From: Colwellia marinimaniae
GTDB taxonomy: Bacteria > Pseudomonadota > Gammaproteobacteria > Enterobacterales > Alteromonadaceae
NCBI RefSeq assembly: GCF_002207865.1
Contig: NZ_BDQM01000009.1
Location: 1 to 64,000, forward strand
DNA length: 64,000 nt
Reading direction: 5' to 3'
The translations under genes were made by a program, and so were the position numbers. Position 1 is the first letter of the stretch, and each line of letters starts with the position of its first letter. This document shows, in pieces, positions 46,131-55,924 of the stretch. The notes beneath the pieces were generated by a model. It was not told the DNA's origin and ran no database searches. It was given only the letters and a program-made list of their open reading frames with translations.

Positions 46131-48983
46131 TTAATGGCTGTTAACACTCATTTGTTTTAGTGCTTCAGGCACAGCAAGTAAAACTTGTTCTATATGATCA
46201 AAAAACTCTAAAAACTCAGGTTCAAGTTCTTCTAAGCCTATGCCCATTTTCAACTGTGTTTCTAAATGCGCGGTGATTTTTGCTAAACTTGGTGCACCAG
46301 TATAACAACAAGCGCCGTTGAGTTTATGGACTAAACGCTTAAGTAGAGCGATATCTTGTGCAGCAATAGCTTGATGAATATCTTGTTGAATTTGCGGTAA
46401 GCTCTCGATTAACCCTAAAAACATTTCTTTAGCTAAGTCAGCTTTATTAGCACTGCGCTTTAACGCCAAAGGCCAATCAATGACTTTTGAAAAATTTTCA
46501 ACCTCGGCCAATCTGCTACTGGTGATAAGGGGGGCAGCTGAGCTTACTAAGTGGTTGAAGTCACAATACTCATAGATTATATGACGCAACATTGCTTCAT
46601 CTATTGGTTTAGTCATATAGGCATTGAAGCCTTGTTGCTGCATTTTCTCCCTTTCACCACTTAACGCATGAGCAGTAACGGCAATAATGGGTGTGTTACT
46701 GTGGCCAGGTAAGATTTTAATCTCTTTAAGTGCGCTAATACCGTCTAATATCGGCATTTGTATATCCATAAAAATAAGCGCAAAAGTTTCTGATTTACAA
46801 AGCTCGATGGCTGACATGCCATTGTCGGTAACCACCACTTCAGCAACTTGCTCTAATAATAAGGCTTTAATTAGTTTCAGGTTGGCTTCATTATCATCAA
46901 CCGCCAAGACCTTAATGGGTAATATTTTTCCTATAGGTGCAGCAAGGGTAAGTTTTTGTGATTCAGCTTTTATCATCGGCTGTAATCCTTTACTCAAACT
47001 ACTTGATGTTAGCGGTTTGCTCATACAGCTAATAGCACCACAGGCAATGAGCGCCTCCGGTAAACTAGGCGAGTGATTATTTAATGCCAGATGTATATTA
47101 CTGGTGATGGGTTGTAATTCTGTAATGGTTTTCTTCAAGTCACTTAAGGCTGTAGCTGCCTGGTTATGGCCGATAAGTGCATAGTCAAAGCCTCGTTGTG
47201 TTTCTTTACTGTGAGAAATCACTTGAGATAATTGATGTTTGTTAGTCACACTAGTAACGTTCATCTGCCAGTGCTTTAATATATTCTTAGTCGCTTCTCT
47301 GCTGTGATCGTTTTCTTCATAGTAGAGCAGGGTCTTATTTGCTAAATGCTTATTGTCCAACTCTAGTATTAATGGCATAGCATTTACTTCACATTGAAAA
47401 GTAAACCAAAAACTGGATCCTTGATTTTTTTCACTGGTAAAACCTATATCGCCAAGCATCTCTTGTGCGAGTCGTTGACAAATCACTAGGCCTAAACCTG
47501 TGCCGCCGTATAAACGAGTAATGCTCTGATCAGCTTGGGTAAAGGCATCAAAAATTGTTCTTTGTTGCTTGCTAGTCATACCAATGCCAGTGTCATTGAC
47601 GATAATTTTTAATTTGATATTTTTTTGGTTCTCTTCTTCATAGACTATATCGACATTAACTGAGCCTTGTGGGGTGAATTTTATCGCATTACTAATTAAG
47701 TTAGTGATAATTTGTTTAATCCGCATCGTATCACCGACCAGTGAATCGGGTATTTCTTGGGGAATATTTATTGATAGCTCAATATTTTTCTTATGAGCTG
47801 ATGGGGCTAGTAAGGTGAGTGTTTCCTCAAGAGACTCTCGTAACGAAAAAGGAATGTTTTCAATAACCATTTTCCCGGCATCGAGCTTAGAGAAATCGAG
47901 AATATCATTAATAATGGTTAATAAATTGTTTGCTGAGCGATCAATGGTTTGTAAATAATCCCGCTGATTTTCAGTCAAGGGGGTTTTTAGCACTTGCCGA
48001 GTAAAGCCAATAACTCCATTTAGTGGTGTACGTAACTCATGACTCATGTTGGCTAAAAATTCAGATTTTACCCTATTAGCATCTTGAGCCTTACGTTTAG
48101 CAATGCTGAGTTCTACGTTTTGTATTTCAAATTGCTCTAAACTTTCCCGTAGATCTATGGTGGCTTGATCTATACTGGCGTTCATCTCGTTTTGGTAGTT
48201 ATCAAGAGACTGCGCCATGGCATTAATACCATTTTTTAAAAAGTTAAGTTCGCCAATGAGTTGACCACTTACTCTGCTATCTAATTTCCCTTCTCTAATA
48301 CGCTCAATTGCTTGCACCATAGAGTTTATTGGCTTAGTTACTTTTTTAATGAGTCTCAGGGCAAATATTGCGCTGAGTAAAGAGCCAAGTAAAGCAAGTG
48401 CAAACGCTACTATAAATTGGCTTTGCTGTTGGAAATTGAGCTGACTCTTATCAATTTGCATAGCAATGTAACCAACGGGGGAAGGTCTTGCGCTATTGTG
48501 TGTGGGGTTAGGGGGGAAGTTTTTATTTACTAGAGGGTTATAGTTTTCATCAATGATAGGCGTTCTAAAGATAATATAGTCGTCAATGTTTTGCATACTG
48601 GTGTGACTTGGCAGCTTTTCCCCGGCATTTAATCTCATTAAATGGGTATCGCCACGATAGGCACTAGCGACAAAAACTTGATTATCTGCGGTAAAAATAA
48701 CAATGCTGTTGACTATGTTTGATTGACTTCGGTGCGTAAACCCTATTAGTTGGCGAAGCTTATCTCTGTTTTTATTAAGTAAAGGGCCTTTACTGGCAAT
48801 AGCTATCGGTTCAATGATGCTTTTAGCACGTTGTTCAAGGATGTCATTAAGTTCTACTGAGCGGCTATAAGAAAAATAACTAGCTAAACCAAAACTGATT
48901 AACGTTGTCGGGATAATAGTGAGTATGATAACCCAGTCTTTCAGGCTTATTTTATGCATTTTTAGTTGAACTTTTTTTGTCAA
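46131..48983 (-). CDS. barA: Hybrid sensor histidine kinase BarA
   Basis: Sensor of the BarA-UvrY (GacS-GacA) system controlling carbon storage through small RNAs and CsrA. Domains in order: a helix (about 14-35), a periplasmic sensor, a second helix (about 190-210), HAMP, coiled coil, HisKA with NMSHELRTPLNGVIGF (phosphorylated His), HATPase (NLISNAIKFTPQG, GTGLGLVICQRL), a degenerate receiver (about 560-680) without a clear phospho-Asp, a true receiver (LIFMDIQMPILDG), and a C-terminal Hpt domain (LVHKLNGACCYTG). 950 residues is close to other BarA proteins. The partner uvrY is not in the window. MHKISLKDW at codon 9 is an alternative start. Confidence 0.95.
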   Translation of the reverse strand: MTKKVQLKMHKISLKDWVIILTIIPTTLISFGLASYFSYSRSVELNDILEQRAKSIIEPIAIASKGPLLNKNRDKLRQLIGFTHRSQSNIVNSIVIFTADNQVFVASAYRGDTHLMRLNAGEKLPSHTSMQNIDDYIIFRTPIIDENYNPLVNKNFPPNPTHNSARPSPVGYIAMQIDKSQLNFQQQSQFIVAFALALLGSLLSAIFALRLIKKVTKPINSMVQAIERIREGKLDSRVSGQLIGELNFLKNGINAMAQSLDNYQNEMNASIDQATIDLRESLEQFEIQNVELSIAKRKAQDANRVKSEFLANMSHELRTPLNGVIGFTRQVLKTPLTENQRDYLQTIDRSANNLLTIINDILDFSKLDAGKMVIENIPFSLRESLEETLTLLAPSAHKKNIELSINIPQEIPDSLVGDTMRIKQIITNLISNAIKFTPQGSVNVDIVYEEENQKNIKLKIIVNDTGIGMTSKQQRTIFDAFTQADQSITRLYGGTGLGLVICQRLAQEMLGDIGFTSEKNQGSSFWFTFQCEVNAMPLILELDNKHLANKTLLYYEENDHSREATKNILKHWQMNVTSVTNKHQLSQVISHSKETQRGFDYALIGHNQAATALSDLKKTITELQPITSNIHLALNNHSPSLPEALIACGAISCMSKPLTSSSLSKGLQPMIKAESQKLTLAAPIGKILPIKVLAVDDNEANLKLIKALLLEQVAEVVVTDNGMSAIELCKSETFALIFMDIQMPILDGISALKEIKILPGHSNTPIIAVTAHALSGEREKMQQQGFNAYMTKPIDEAMLRHIIYEYCDFNHLVSSAAPLITSSRLAEVENFSKVIDWPLALKRSANKADLAKEMFLGLIESLPQIQQDIHQAIAAQDIALLKRLVHKLNGACCYTGAPSLAKITAHLETQLKMGIGLEELEPEFLEFFDHIEQVLLAVPEALKQMSVNSH

Positions 48984-49143
48984 TTTAGGGTAAAATACTC
49001 GTTGAAATAATTAACTATCTAATCGATTATCCAAGTTAACATAAATAATCTCATAAGCGGCTATAAATTAATAGTATAGATGGCTAAGCTCCTGCTGAAA
49101 TAGATATATTGGTAATAAAGTAAGCGTTAGTTCTAGGGTGAAA

Positions 49144-50553
49144 ATGGCAAATTTTTTTAAAGCAACAGTTAAACCACAAACGTGCAATCAGCGCTTGACC
49201 GTTAGTATTGAAAAGCTCGATATAAATGGTGTCGGTGTTGCCCGTTGGCAAAATAAACCGGTATTTATAGCTGGAGCTTTACCCAATGAAGTGGTCGATG
49301 TGAAAATTATCGAACAAAAAAGCAAATATGCTCGCGCTAAACTCATTGCTATTGGCAAGCAAAGCGAGCATAGGGTCGAGCCTCAGTGTCAGCACTTTGG
49401 TGTGTGTGGTGGCTGTGATCTGCAAATGCTTGATATAACAGAGCAACTGCGGTTCAAACAAGATAAAGTCAGCGAGCTTTTTTCTCGCTTTTTTAGCAGC
49501 CAAGATAACGTGGTAAAAGTTGACGGCAAAGACTTACCTTGGCAAGCGCCGATAAAAAGTAGCCCTTGGCATTATCGGCGTAAAGCCCGTATAGGTGTTC
49601 AATTTGATAAAAAATCCCACGCAACTATCGGCTTTAGACAAAAATCCACCAATCAATTAGCCGCAATCAAGTCATGCCCGGTCTTAGTTGAGCCACTGAA
49701 TGACATTTTTCCCTTGCTAAAAAAGTTATTGGCACAACTTACCGTAAAATCTGCCATAGGTCATATAGAAGTCATTCAAGCGGATATACTTGAAAAACAC
49801 TTACCCGAGCTAAGACAAAAAGATAAGCAAGTAGTGCTGGTTATTCGACAACTAAAGCCAATGAATGCTACGGATATCGAGCTTTGGCAATCGTATGCGC
49901 AGCAATATGGTTGGCATGTCATTATTGATGATGGTAACCAGCAAGTGCGGTTGGCGGGTAGCAAAGAGAATAGCTCTGCGGTATTTTCATATACATTAGC
50001 CGATAAAAATAAAATTTATTTTGCCAGTAGTGATTTTATTCAAATTAACCATCAGGTTAATAATGCCATGATCAGTCAAGCCTTAGCTTGGTTAAATATT
50101 TTACCTAGTGATAAGGTGCTGGACTTATTTTGTGGTCTCGGAAATTTTAGCCTAGCGCTGGCAAAATACGCAAAACTGCTTGTTGGTGTTGAGGGTGTAC
50201 AAGTGATGGTTGATAAAGCCAGTCATAATGCTCAAGTCAATGGTCTTGATAATTGTCAGTTTTATCAGGCAGATTTGAACAGTCATTGGTTATTAGCATC
50301 GTGGGCTAATGGACAAGTGTTTGATAAGGTGCTGCTTGATCCAGCAAGAGCAGGAGCAGAGCAAGCAGTAAGTCAAATTGCTAAACTACAAATACCTAGC
50401 GTCTTATATGTCAGCTGTGATCCGGCAACCTTAGCAAGAGATAGCGCAATTCTTATTGCTCATGGCTACAAGCTTGAAAAAATATCACTGATAGACATGT
50501 TTGCTCAAACAAAGCATGTTGAGACTATGGTCTTGTTTACTCATAGTATTTAG
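49144..50553 (+). CDS. rlmD: 23S rRNA (uracil-1939-C5)-methyltransferase
   Basis: An Fe-S RNA methyltransferase, formerly RumA. An N-terminal TRAM domain precedes the cluster cysteines CQHFGVCGGC plus a later Cys in KSCPVL. The SAM domain has VLDLFCGLGNFSLALA and DPARAGAEQAV, and the catalytic Cys is in LYVSCDPATLARD. I chose the ATG at 49144 (MANFFKATVK) because AGGG lies just upstream; the GTG at 49138 is the alternative. Divergent from barA and followed by relA, the E. coli order. Confidence 0.96.
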   Translation: MANFFKATVKPQTCNQRLTVSIEKLDINGVGVARWQNKPVFIAGALPNEVVDVKIIEQKSKYARAKLIAIGKQSEHRVEPQCQHFGVCGGCDLQMLDITEQLRFKQDKVSELFSRFFSSQDNVVKVDGKDLPWQAPIKSSPWHYRRKARIGVQFDKKSHATIGFRQKSTNQLAAIKSCPVLVEPLNDIFPLLKKLLAQLTVKSAIGHIEVIQADILEKHLPELRQKDKQVVLVIRQLKPMNATDIELWQSYAQQYGWHVIIDDGNQQVRLAGSKENSSAVFSYTLADKNKIYFASSDFIQINHQVNNAMISQALAWLNILPSDKVLDLFCGLGNFSLALAKYAKLLVGVEGVQVMVDKASHNAQVNGLDNCQFYQADLNSHWLLASWANGQVFDKVLLDPARAGAEQAVSQIAKLQIPSVLYVSCDPATLARDSAILIAHGYKLEKISLIDMFAQTKHVETMVLFTHSI

Positions 50554-50619
50554 CATTTAAGATCATCAAAATATGTATTAGCTAACATTAAGTTAACTTT
50601 CAAAGACAAAGGAATAGCT

Positions 50620-52833
50620 ATGGTTTCCGTGCGTAAATCTCATCAAATAGCAGAGCAAAGTTTTGAACAATGGCTAACCAACTTAGCGTTAACCGAGGTA
50701 AAGGCCAAGGCTTTGTCTGTTTTATGGTTGCAAATCTGTAACTTTTATCAGCATGACAGTGCGGTAAAGTTCGACTTGCAACATAAAAGCATGGAAATGG
50801 TGGAAATATTAAGTGGTTTGAACCTAGATGCTGACTCGTTAGTAGCGGCTTTTATCTCCCCCTTATTAGAGCATAATATTATTTCCATAGATTATGTCAA
50901 AGAGCACTTATCTAAAGACATATTAATGCTTTGCCAAGGTGTCGAACAGATGGCGGCCATTAAAGCGCTGCGCCAACAAAGTCATAAAGCCCTTGGCTCT
51001 ACCCCACAGAATATAGATAATATTCGCCGTATGTTGTTGGCTATGGTGGATGATGTGCGTGCTGTGGTGATCAAATTAGCGGAACGGCTATGCGACTTAC
51101 GGGCAAAGAAAAATAGTGATGAAGAAACGCGTGTGTTAGCGGCAAAAGAGAGTGCTAATATCTACGCGCCACTAGCCAACCGCTTAGGCATAGGCCAATT
51201 AAAGTGGGAACTTGAAGATATTTCATTTCGTTACCTGCACCCGCAGGTCTATAAAAAAATTGCTAAGCTTTTAGATGAAACTCGACTAGAGCGAGAGCAA
51301 TATATGGCTAGTTTTGTTGGTCAGTTAAAGAGTGAACTTAATGCCTTAGCTATTAAAGGGGACGTTTTTGGCCGTCCTAAACACATCTACAGCATTTGGA
51401 AAAAAATGCAGCAAAAATCATTAGGTTTTGAACAGCTCTTTGATGTGCGAGCTGTGCGTGTGGTGGTCGAAAAAGTACAAGATTGTTATTCTGCATTGGG
51501 TATTGTCCATACCCAATGGCCACACCTAGCCAAAGAATTTTCAGATTATGTGGCTACCCCAAAAGCCAATGGCTATCAATCAATACATACTGTGGTGTTA
51601 GGGCCAACAGGTAAGTCGGTAGAAGTACAAATCAGAACCAAGCAAATGGATGATGACGCCGAACTTGGTGTTGCGGCGCATTGGCGTTATAAAGAAGGCA
51701 CGGCCAGCGGTAAAAATAATAGTTTTGATGATAAAATTGGTTGGTTACGAAAGATTTTGCAGTGGCAAGATGATGTTAGCGAAAGTGGTGAATTACTTGA
51801 TGAGTTACGCAGTCAGGTGTTTGAAGACCGGATTTATGTTTTCACCCCAAGTGGTGACGTTATCGATTTACCTATGGGGGCAACGCCATTAGATTTTGCT
51901 TATTACATCCATTCCAATGTTGGTCATTGTTGTATTGGCGCTAAAGTATTTGGTAAAATAGTGCCTTTTACCCATCAGTTACAAACGGGTGATCAGGTAG
52001 AGATATTAACCAGTAAACAGCCAAATCCGAGTAGAGACTGGCTTAACCCTAATTTAAATTATATCTACTCTTCGCGCGCGCGCGCTAAAGTTCAGCACTT
52101 TTTTAAATTGCTTGATAGGGATAAGTATATTGCTCAGGGCAAAGAGTTATTTGACAGTGAAATAGCTAAATATGATTTAGCCACTATAGACTTATTAGCG
52201 GCAGCAAAACGCTTTAATATGAAAACTATAGATGATCTTTATGTTGCACTAGCTACAGGTAACGCCAGATTACAGCAAGTTATTAATCACTTTACTCAGC
52301 TTGATAGTAAATTAAAACCTCAAGCTGAAATAGACCCACAAAGTTTAGTAAAACAAAGTCCAACCAGTAAAACATTAGCGCAAGATGATAATGGCATAAC
52401 CGTTTCTGGCGTCGGTAACCTACTCACTCATATGGCGAAGTGCTGTCAGCCCGTACCAGGTGACACCATCTTGGGCTTTATCACGCAAGGCCGAGGTATT
52501 TCAGTACATCGACAAGATTGTGAGCAACTTGCCAATGCTCTTAGTTTGCAAGCTGAGCGGTTAGTTGAAGTGCAGTGGGGCAATGCACATAAACAAAGTT
52601 ATCAAGCCACGGCACAAATTATTGGTAGTGATAGACAAGGTCTATTACGTGATATTTCCACCATTATTGCCAATGAAAGAGTAAGTATTATAGGCATGGA
52701 AAGTCATACCGATAAAGCCAAGCAGACCATGAGTATGAAGCTAAAACTGGAAGTGGAAAATAGTGAGTTATTGCTGCGTGTTCTCGATAAATTACGGCAA
52801 TTAGATGATGTAAGCCAGGTGAGACGGCTGTAA
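50620..52833 (+). CDS. relA: GTP pyrophosphokinase RelA
   Basis: Makes (p)ppGpp on starved ribosomes. The N-terminal pseudo-hydrolase domain lacks the HD motif (LEHNIISID at that place), as in RelA but not SpoT. The synthetase domain is at about 240-360 (RPKHIYSIWKKMQQKSLGFE, DFSDYVATPKANGYQSIH-like; here SDYVATPKANGYQSIH), followed by TGS (IYVFTPSGDVIDLPMGAT), the zinc-finger region with CCQPVPGD, and ACT. 737 residues, full length. It is followed not by intact mazG but by a duplicated mazG fragment. Confidence 0.96.
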   Translation: MVSVRKSHQIAEQSFEQWLTNLALTEVKAKALSVLWLQICNFYQHDSAVKFDLQHKSMEMVEILSGLNLDADSLVAAFISPLLEHNIISIDYVKEHLSKDILMLCQGVEQMAAIKALRQQSHKALGSTPQNIDNIRRMLLAMVDDVRAVVIKLAERLCDLRAKKNSDEETRVLAAKESANIYAPLANRLGIGQLKWELEDISFRYLHPQVYKKIAKLLDETRLEREQYMASFVGQLKSELNALAIKGDVFGRPKHIYSIWKKMQQKSLGFEQLFDVRAVRVVVEKVQDCYSALGIVHTQWPHLAKEFSDYVATPKANGYQSIHTVVLGPTGKSVEVQIRTKQMDDDAELGVAAHWRYKEGTASGKNNSFDDKIGWLRKILQWQDDVSESGELLDELRSQVFEDRIYVFTPSGDVIDLPMGATPLDFAYYIHSNVGHCCIGAKVFGKIVPFTHQLQTGDQVEILTSKQPNPSRDWLNPNLNYIYSSRARAKVQHFFKLLDRDKYIAQGKELFDSEIAKYDLATIDLLAAAKRFNMKTIDDLYVALATGNARLQQVINHFTQLDSKLKPQAEIDPQSLVKQSPTSKTLAQDDNGITVSGVGNLLTHMAKCCQPVPGDTILGFITQGRGISVHRQDCEQLANALSLQAERLVEVQWGNAHKQSYQATAQIIGSDRQGLLRDISTIIANERVSIIGMESHTDKAKQTMSMKLKLEVENSELLLRVLDKLRQLDDVSQVRRL

Positions 52834-52925
52834 TTATAGTGCACTAATATGGCTCAAGCCTGTGTGATGCATAATGTAAATAAAGCGAAAATAACAAGCG
52901 GAATAAAATATTAAAAGAACAAGCC

Positions 52926-53069
52926 TCAATAGAAAAGTTACGTTGGATCATGTCGCAACTGCGCGATCCTATTACAGGGTGTCCATGGGATCTTAAGCAG
53001 GATTTTGCTTCAATAACCAGTCATAGCTTAGAAGAGGAATGCAAGTTATCACGGGTAATGAGTTTGTAA
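52926..53069 (+). pseudogene. Truncated 5' remnant of mazG (first of two copies)
   Basis: Bases 52926-53037 match 54445-54556 in mazG at 108 of 112 positions: one change at 52985 and a triplet change at 53026-53028. The frame is open and gives SIEKLRWIMSQLRDPITGCP, then runs into foreign sequence (LEEECKLSRVMSL) and a stop at 53067-53069. I see no ATG at the expected start; the codon there seems to read ATA. Its place right behind relA is the normal position of mazG, so this looks like the original 5' end, cut off when the following gene arrived. Confidence 0.85.
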
Positions 53070-53102
53070 TTTAAAAAATTATAAATAATGAAGGAGTAGT
53101 CA

Positions 53103-54434
53103 GTGAATACAGTGATAGTAATAGCCATAGTTGTGATAATTTTAATTGTTGTTTTAATTAGTCAGTCGCCGAAAAAAGATAAACAGTCCGTAGTTGTTGA
53201 TTCAAATGAAAAACCAGAACCCGATGATATAGAACCACAAACATCTAATTCAGATGAAAGTGATATTGACTACTTGAATTCATTTGTTGTAATTGACACA
53301 GAAACTACGGGTTTGTCTGAGGGGTATCAGGTTATTGAAATTGCAGTAGTGGATATGGATGAAAATATCCTTTTATCAGAAAGAGCCAAACCAAGTATTG
53401 CCATTGAGCAAAGTGCAACAAAGGTTCATGGCATTGTTGACAGCGAATTGAGTAATGCTGAATCATTCAATTCACTTACGGAAAAACTATTACTGGCGAT
53501 ACAAGGCAGACGTATTGCAGGGTATAACCTTCAATACGATACCGAAGCAATATATAACAGTGCAATCGCTAGCCATGCTAACGTAAAATTGGATAATGAA
53601 GCTGTATGTGTAATGGAATATGCAAACACTGTATTCAAATTGACAAAAAGTATGAAGCTGACAGAGTTATGTGAAGCATTTTCAATCAGTACTTATAATG
53701 CACATTCTGCGACATACGATGCACTAATGACTGTTAAGTTATTAAAAAAACTTTTTAAAATTGAAAATACCTTTGGCAGTAATTATTTACCTGAATTTGA
53801 AGAAATCAACCCTTTGAACCTTTCTACATGTAAAGATGGTGACTCATTGACGGAGTGGACTGCTTCTGATGGTCGAGTGATGTTGTTCTCACCTAGCTCT
53901 ATTGGTGGTTCTGGTAGGGTTGCATATCTATCAGAGACATCCAAGAAAAAGGTTATTGAAATATATGAAAGTGATGGTTCTGTTGAATACATTGTAAGTT
54001 ATGAAAATAATATTCCGACAATAGAAATAAAAACTTACTCCAAAGAAGATGTTGAAAATAGTGAAAATAAAAATCAACAAAAATATATTGATTCATTGAG
54101 AACAGAGCTTCCTGTTGCTGGCGTAGTTCCCAGAAAAGGTAGTCTAAGATTAACACTGAAAAATATTATTCTACTAGAGCCATATATTACTCAAAGCTTC
54201 GGCGTCCATGAGCAGTTGCACATCAAGCATCAATCTCTTGATAGCTTTCTAGGTGGTTCATTGTTACTGGACTTTTATGATGAAAGTGGCAAATTAGTGG
54301 CTCAACAGCATCTATCAAAGCCATGGATAAGAGTAGTTGGAGTCATTACATCGGGCTATAAGGCAACAGTACAAATTGTAAATGCAACTGAAAAAAACAA
54401 TACAAAAGTGGATGTGATATTTGATAATGCTTAA
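53103..54434 (+). CDS. Membrane-anchored DEDDh 3'-5' exonuclease with unknown C-terminal domain
   Basis: Residues 3-21 form a membrane helix followed by a basic stretch (KKDK), which suggests a cytoplasmic catalytic part. A hydrophilic linker leads to a DnaQ-like exonuclease domain (about 58-222) with all key residues: VVIDTETTG (Asp, Glu), GYNLQYD (Asp) and HSATYDAL (His, Asp). The last 220 residues are unlike anything I know; there may be a beta-sandwich near the end (LRLTLKNIILLEPYI to ATVQIVNATE). It starts at a GTG with AAGGAG seven bases upstream. It lies between the mazG remnant and the rebuilt mazG, and its stop overlaps the mazG start by eight bases. Its codon use looks more A-rich than its neighbours. 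A defence role is possible but unproven. Confidence 0.85.
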   Translation: MNTVIVIAIVVIILIVVLISQSPKKDKQSVVVDSNEKPEPDDIEPQTSNSDESDIDYLNSFVVIDTETTGLSEGYQVIEIAVVDMDENILLSERAKPSIAIEQSATKVHGIVDSELSNAESFNSLTEKLLLAIQGRRIAGYNLQYDTEAIYNSAIASHANVKLDNEAVCVMEYANTVFKLTKSMKLTELCEAFSISTYNAHSATYDALMTVKLLKKLFKIENTFGSNYLPEFEEINPLNLSTCKDGDSLTEWTASDGRVMLFSPSSIGGSGRVAYLSETSKKKVIEIYESDGSVEYIVSYENNIPTIEIKTYSKEDVENSENKNQQKYIDSLRTELPVAGVVPRKGSLRLTLKNIILLEPYITQSFGVHEQLHIKHQSLDSFLGGSLLLDFYDESGKLVAQQHLSKPWIRVVGVITSGYKATVQIVNATEKNNTKVDVIFDNA

Positions 54435-55266
54435 TGATGAACCTTCAATAGAAAAGTTACGTTGGATCATGTCGCAACTGCGCGATCCTATTACAGGGTG
54501 TCCGTGGGATCTTAAGCAGGATTTTGCTTCAATAACCAGTCATACGATAGAAGAGGCTTATGAGGTAGTTGATGCTATTGAACAAGGTGACTTTGTTGAG
54601 TTGGAAAAGGAGCTAGGCGACTTACTCTTTCAGGTGATTTTTTATAGTCAGTTAGGTCAAGAACAGCAGTATTTCGACTTTGATAGTGTTATAACCGCCA
54701 TTTGTGAAAAACTTATTCGCCGCCACCCCCATGTGTTTGCTCAGGCGAATTTTCACAGCGATGCTGAAATAAAAGCCAATTGGGAAAATGAAAAAATACT
54801 CGAAAGGCAGCAAAAAAGTCAGCGGGAAATGGCGAATACAACGGATAAGCAAAACTTGAGCCTTTTAGCTGATATCCCGAAAAACTTACCGGCTTTATCG
54901 CAGGCAGCAAAGATTCAAAAACGTTGCGCACATGTCGGCTTTGATTGGCATAACATCAACGATGTGTTTGCTAAAATTGAAGAAGAAGTACAAGAAGTTA
55001 AAGACGAGTTAGAGGCCAAGTCACTGAATAAGAAAGCGCTCGCCGAAGAGTTAGGAGACTTAATGTTTGCAGTAGTAAATTTATGTCGTCATGCCAAAGA
55101 AGATCCCGAAACACTACTTCGCCAGGCGAATAAAAAGTTTACTAAACGCTTTCATGGCGTGGAGGCACAAGTACATCAATCGGGTAAAAGTTTTACTGAA
55201 CATGACTTAGCTGAATTAGAAAATTATTGGCAACAAGTAAAAAACCAGGAAAGAAAGGCATCATGA
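54427..55266 (+). CDS. mazG: Nucleoside triphosphate pyrophosphohydrolase MazG
   Basis: Hydrolyses NTPs to NMP and PPi; in E. coli it also moderates ppGpp-linked effects. Two MazG folds are seen, the first with ITGCPWDLKQDFAS and EEAYEVVDAIEQGDF...ELGDLLFQV, the second with EEVQEVKDELE and EELGDLMFAVVNLCRH, where the ExxE and DxxE metal motifs are intact. The ATG overlaps the end of the exonuclease gene (ATGCTTAA), so it depends on that gene's translation and probably on the relA transcript. Its first 40 codons are duplicated upstream. The protein itself is full length (279 residues). Confidence 0.95.
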   Translation: MLNDEPSIEKLRWIMSQLRDPITGCPWDLKQDFASITSHTIEEAYEVVDAIEQGDFVELEKELGDLLFQVIFYSQLGQEQQYFDFDSVITAICEKLIRRHPHVFAQANFHSDAEIKANWENEKILERQQKSQREMANTTDKQNLSLLADIPKNLPALSQAAKIQKRCAHVGFDWHNINDVFAKIEEEVQEVKDELEAKSLNKKALAEELGDLMFAVVNLCRHAKEDPETLLRQANKKFTKRFHGVEAQVHQSGKSFTEHDLAELENYWQQVKNQERKAS

Positions 55267-55299
55267 TAGGTAACGGCTATAAAACGCTATAATAATTTT

Positions 55300-55899
55300 A
55301 TGAGCAAACGTATGAACAAAAACAAAGAACAAAGCCCACCTCACGTTACCATTGCTTTAACTAACCCAAAAAGCCCAACCAATGTTGGCGCGGTAATGCG
55401 TGCTGCTGGTTGTTATCAAGTTGATCAAGTGCTTTATACCGGCAGACGATATGAGCAAGCAGCTAAATATAATAAAGGTGCTTTAAAAACTGATACTAAA
55501 AATGCTCAGGGGAAAATTCCTTTATTAGGTGTTGAGGATTTTATAAATATTAAAGACTTACTGGAAAATATCTCATCGACGACTAAAATCATATGTGTTG
55601 ACTTAGTGGAAGGCGCTACACCATTGCCACACTTTATTCATCCACCCCAGGCAGTATACATATTTGGTCCTGAGGATGGCACAATAAAGCAACAAGTCAT
55701 CGATTGTGCTGATGAAGTTGTCTATGTTCCTACTATTGGTTGTATGAACCTAGCGGCCTCGGTTAACGTGTTGCTTTATGATAGGTTAGCCAAATCTAGT
55801 GCTATGCAAGAAAACCATGGCCAAGCGGATGATGTGCTAATTCGTCAAAGTCGTGATACTAACAACAAGGTGAAAGTTAATACTAACACCGGCAACTAA
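55300..55899 (+). CDS. SpoU/TrmH family RNA methyltransferase
   Basis: A 2'-O-ribose methyltransferase of the SPOUT class with motif 1 NPKSPTNVGAVMRAAGC, motif 2 VYIFGPEDGTI and motif 3 IGCMNLAASVNVLLYDR, which form the SAM-binding knot. Length is 199 residues; there is no N-terminal RNA-binding extension, and the basic start MSKRMNKNKEQ may serve instead. Target RNA unknown (tRNA or rRNA). Follows mazG after 33 bases. Confidence 0.88.
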   Translation: MSKRMNKNKEQSPPHVTIALTNPKSPTNVGAVMRAAGCYQVDQVLYTGRRYEQAAKYNKGALKTDTKNAQGKIPLLGVEDFINIKDLLENISSTTKIICVDLVEGATPLPHFIHPPQAVYIFGPEDGTIKQQVIDCADEVVYVPTIGCMNLAASVNVLLYDRLAKSSAMQENHGQADDVLIRQSRDTNNKVKVNTNTGN

Positions 55900-55924
55900 T
55901 ACCTGAAATAGGGAGTATTCATAC

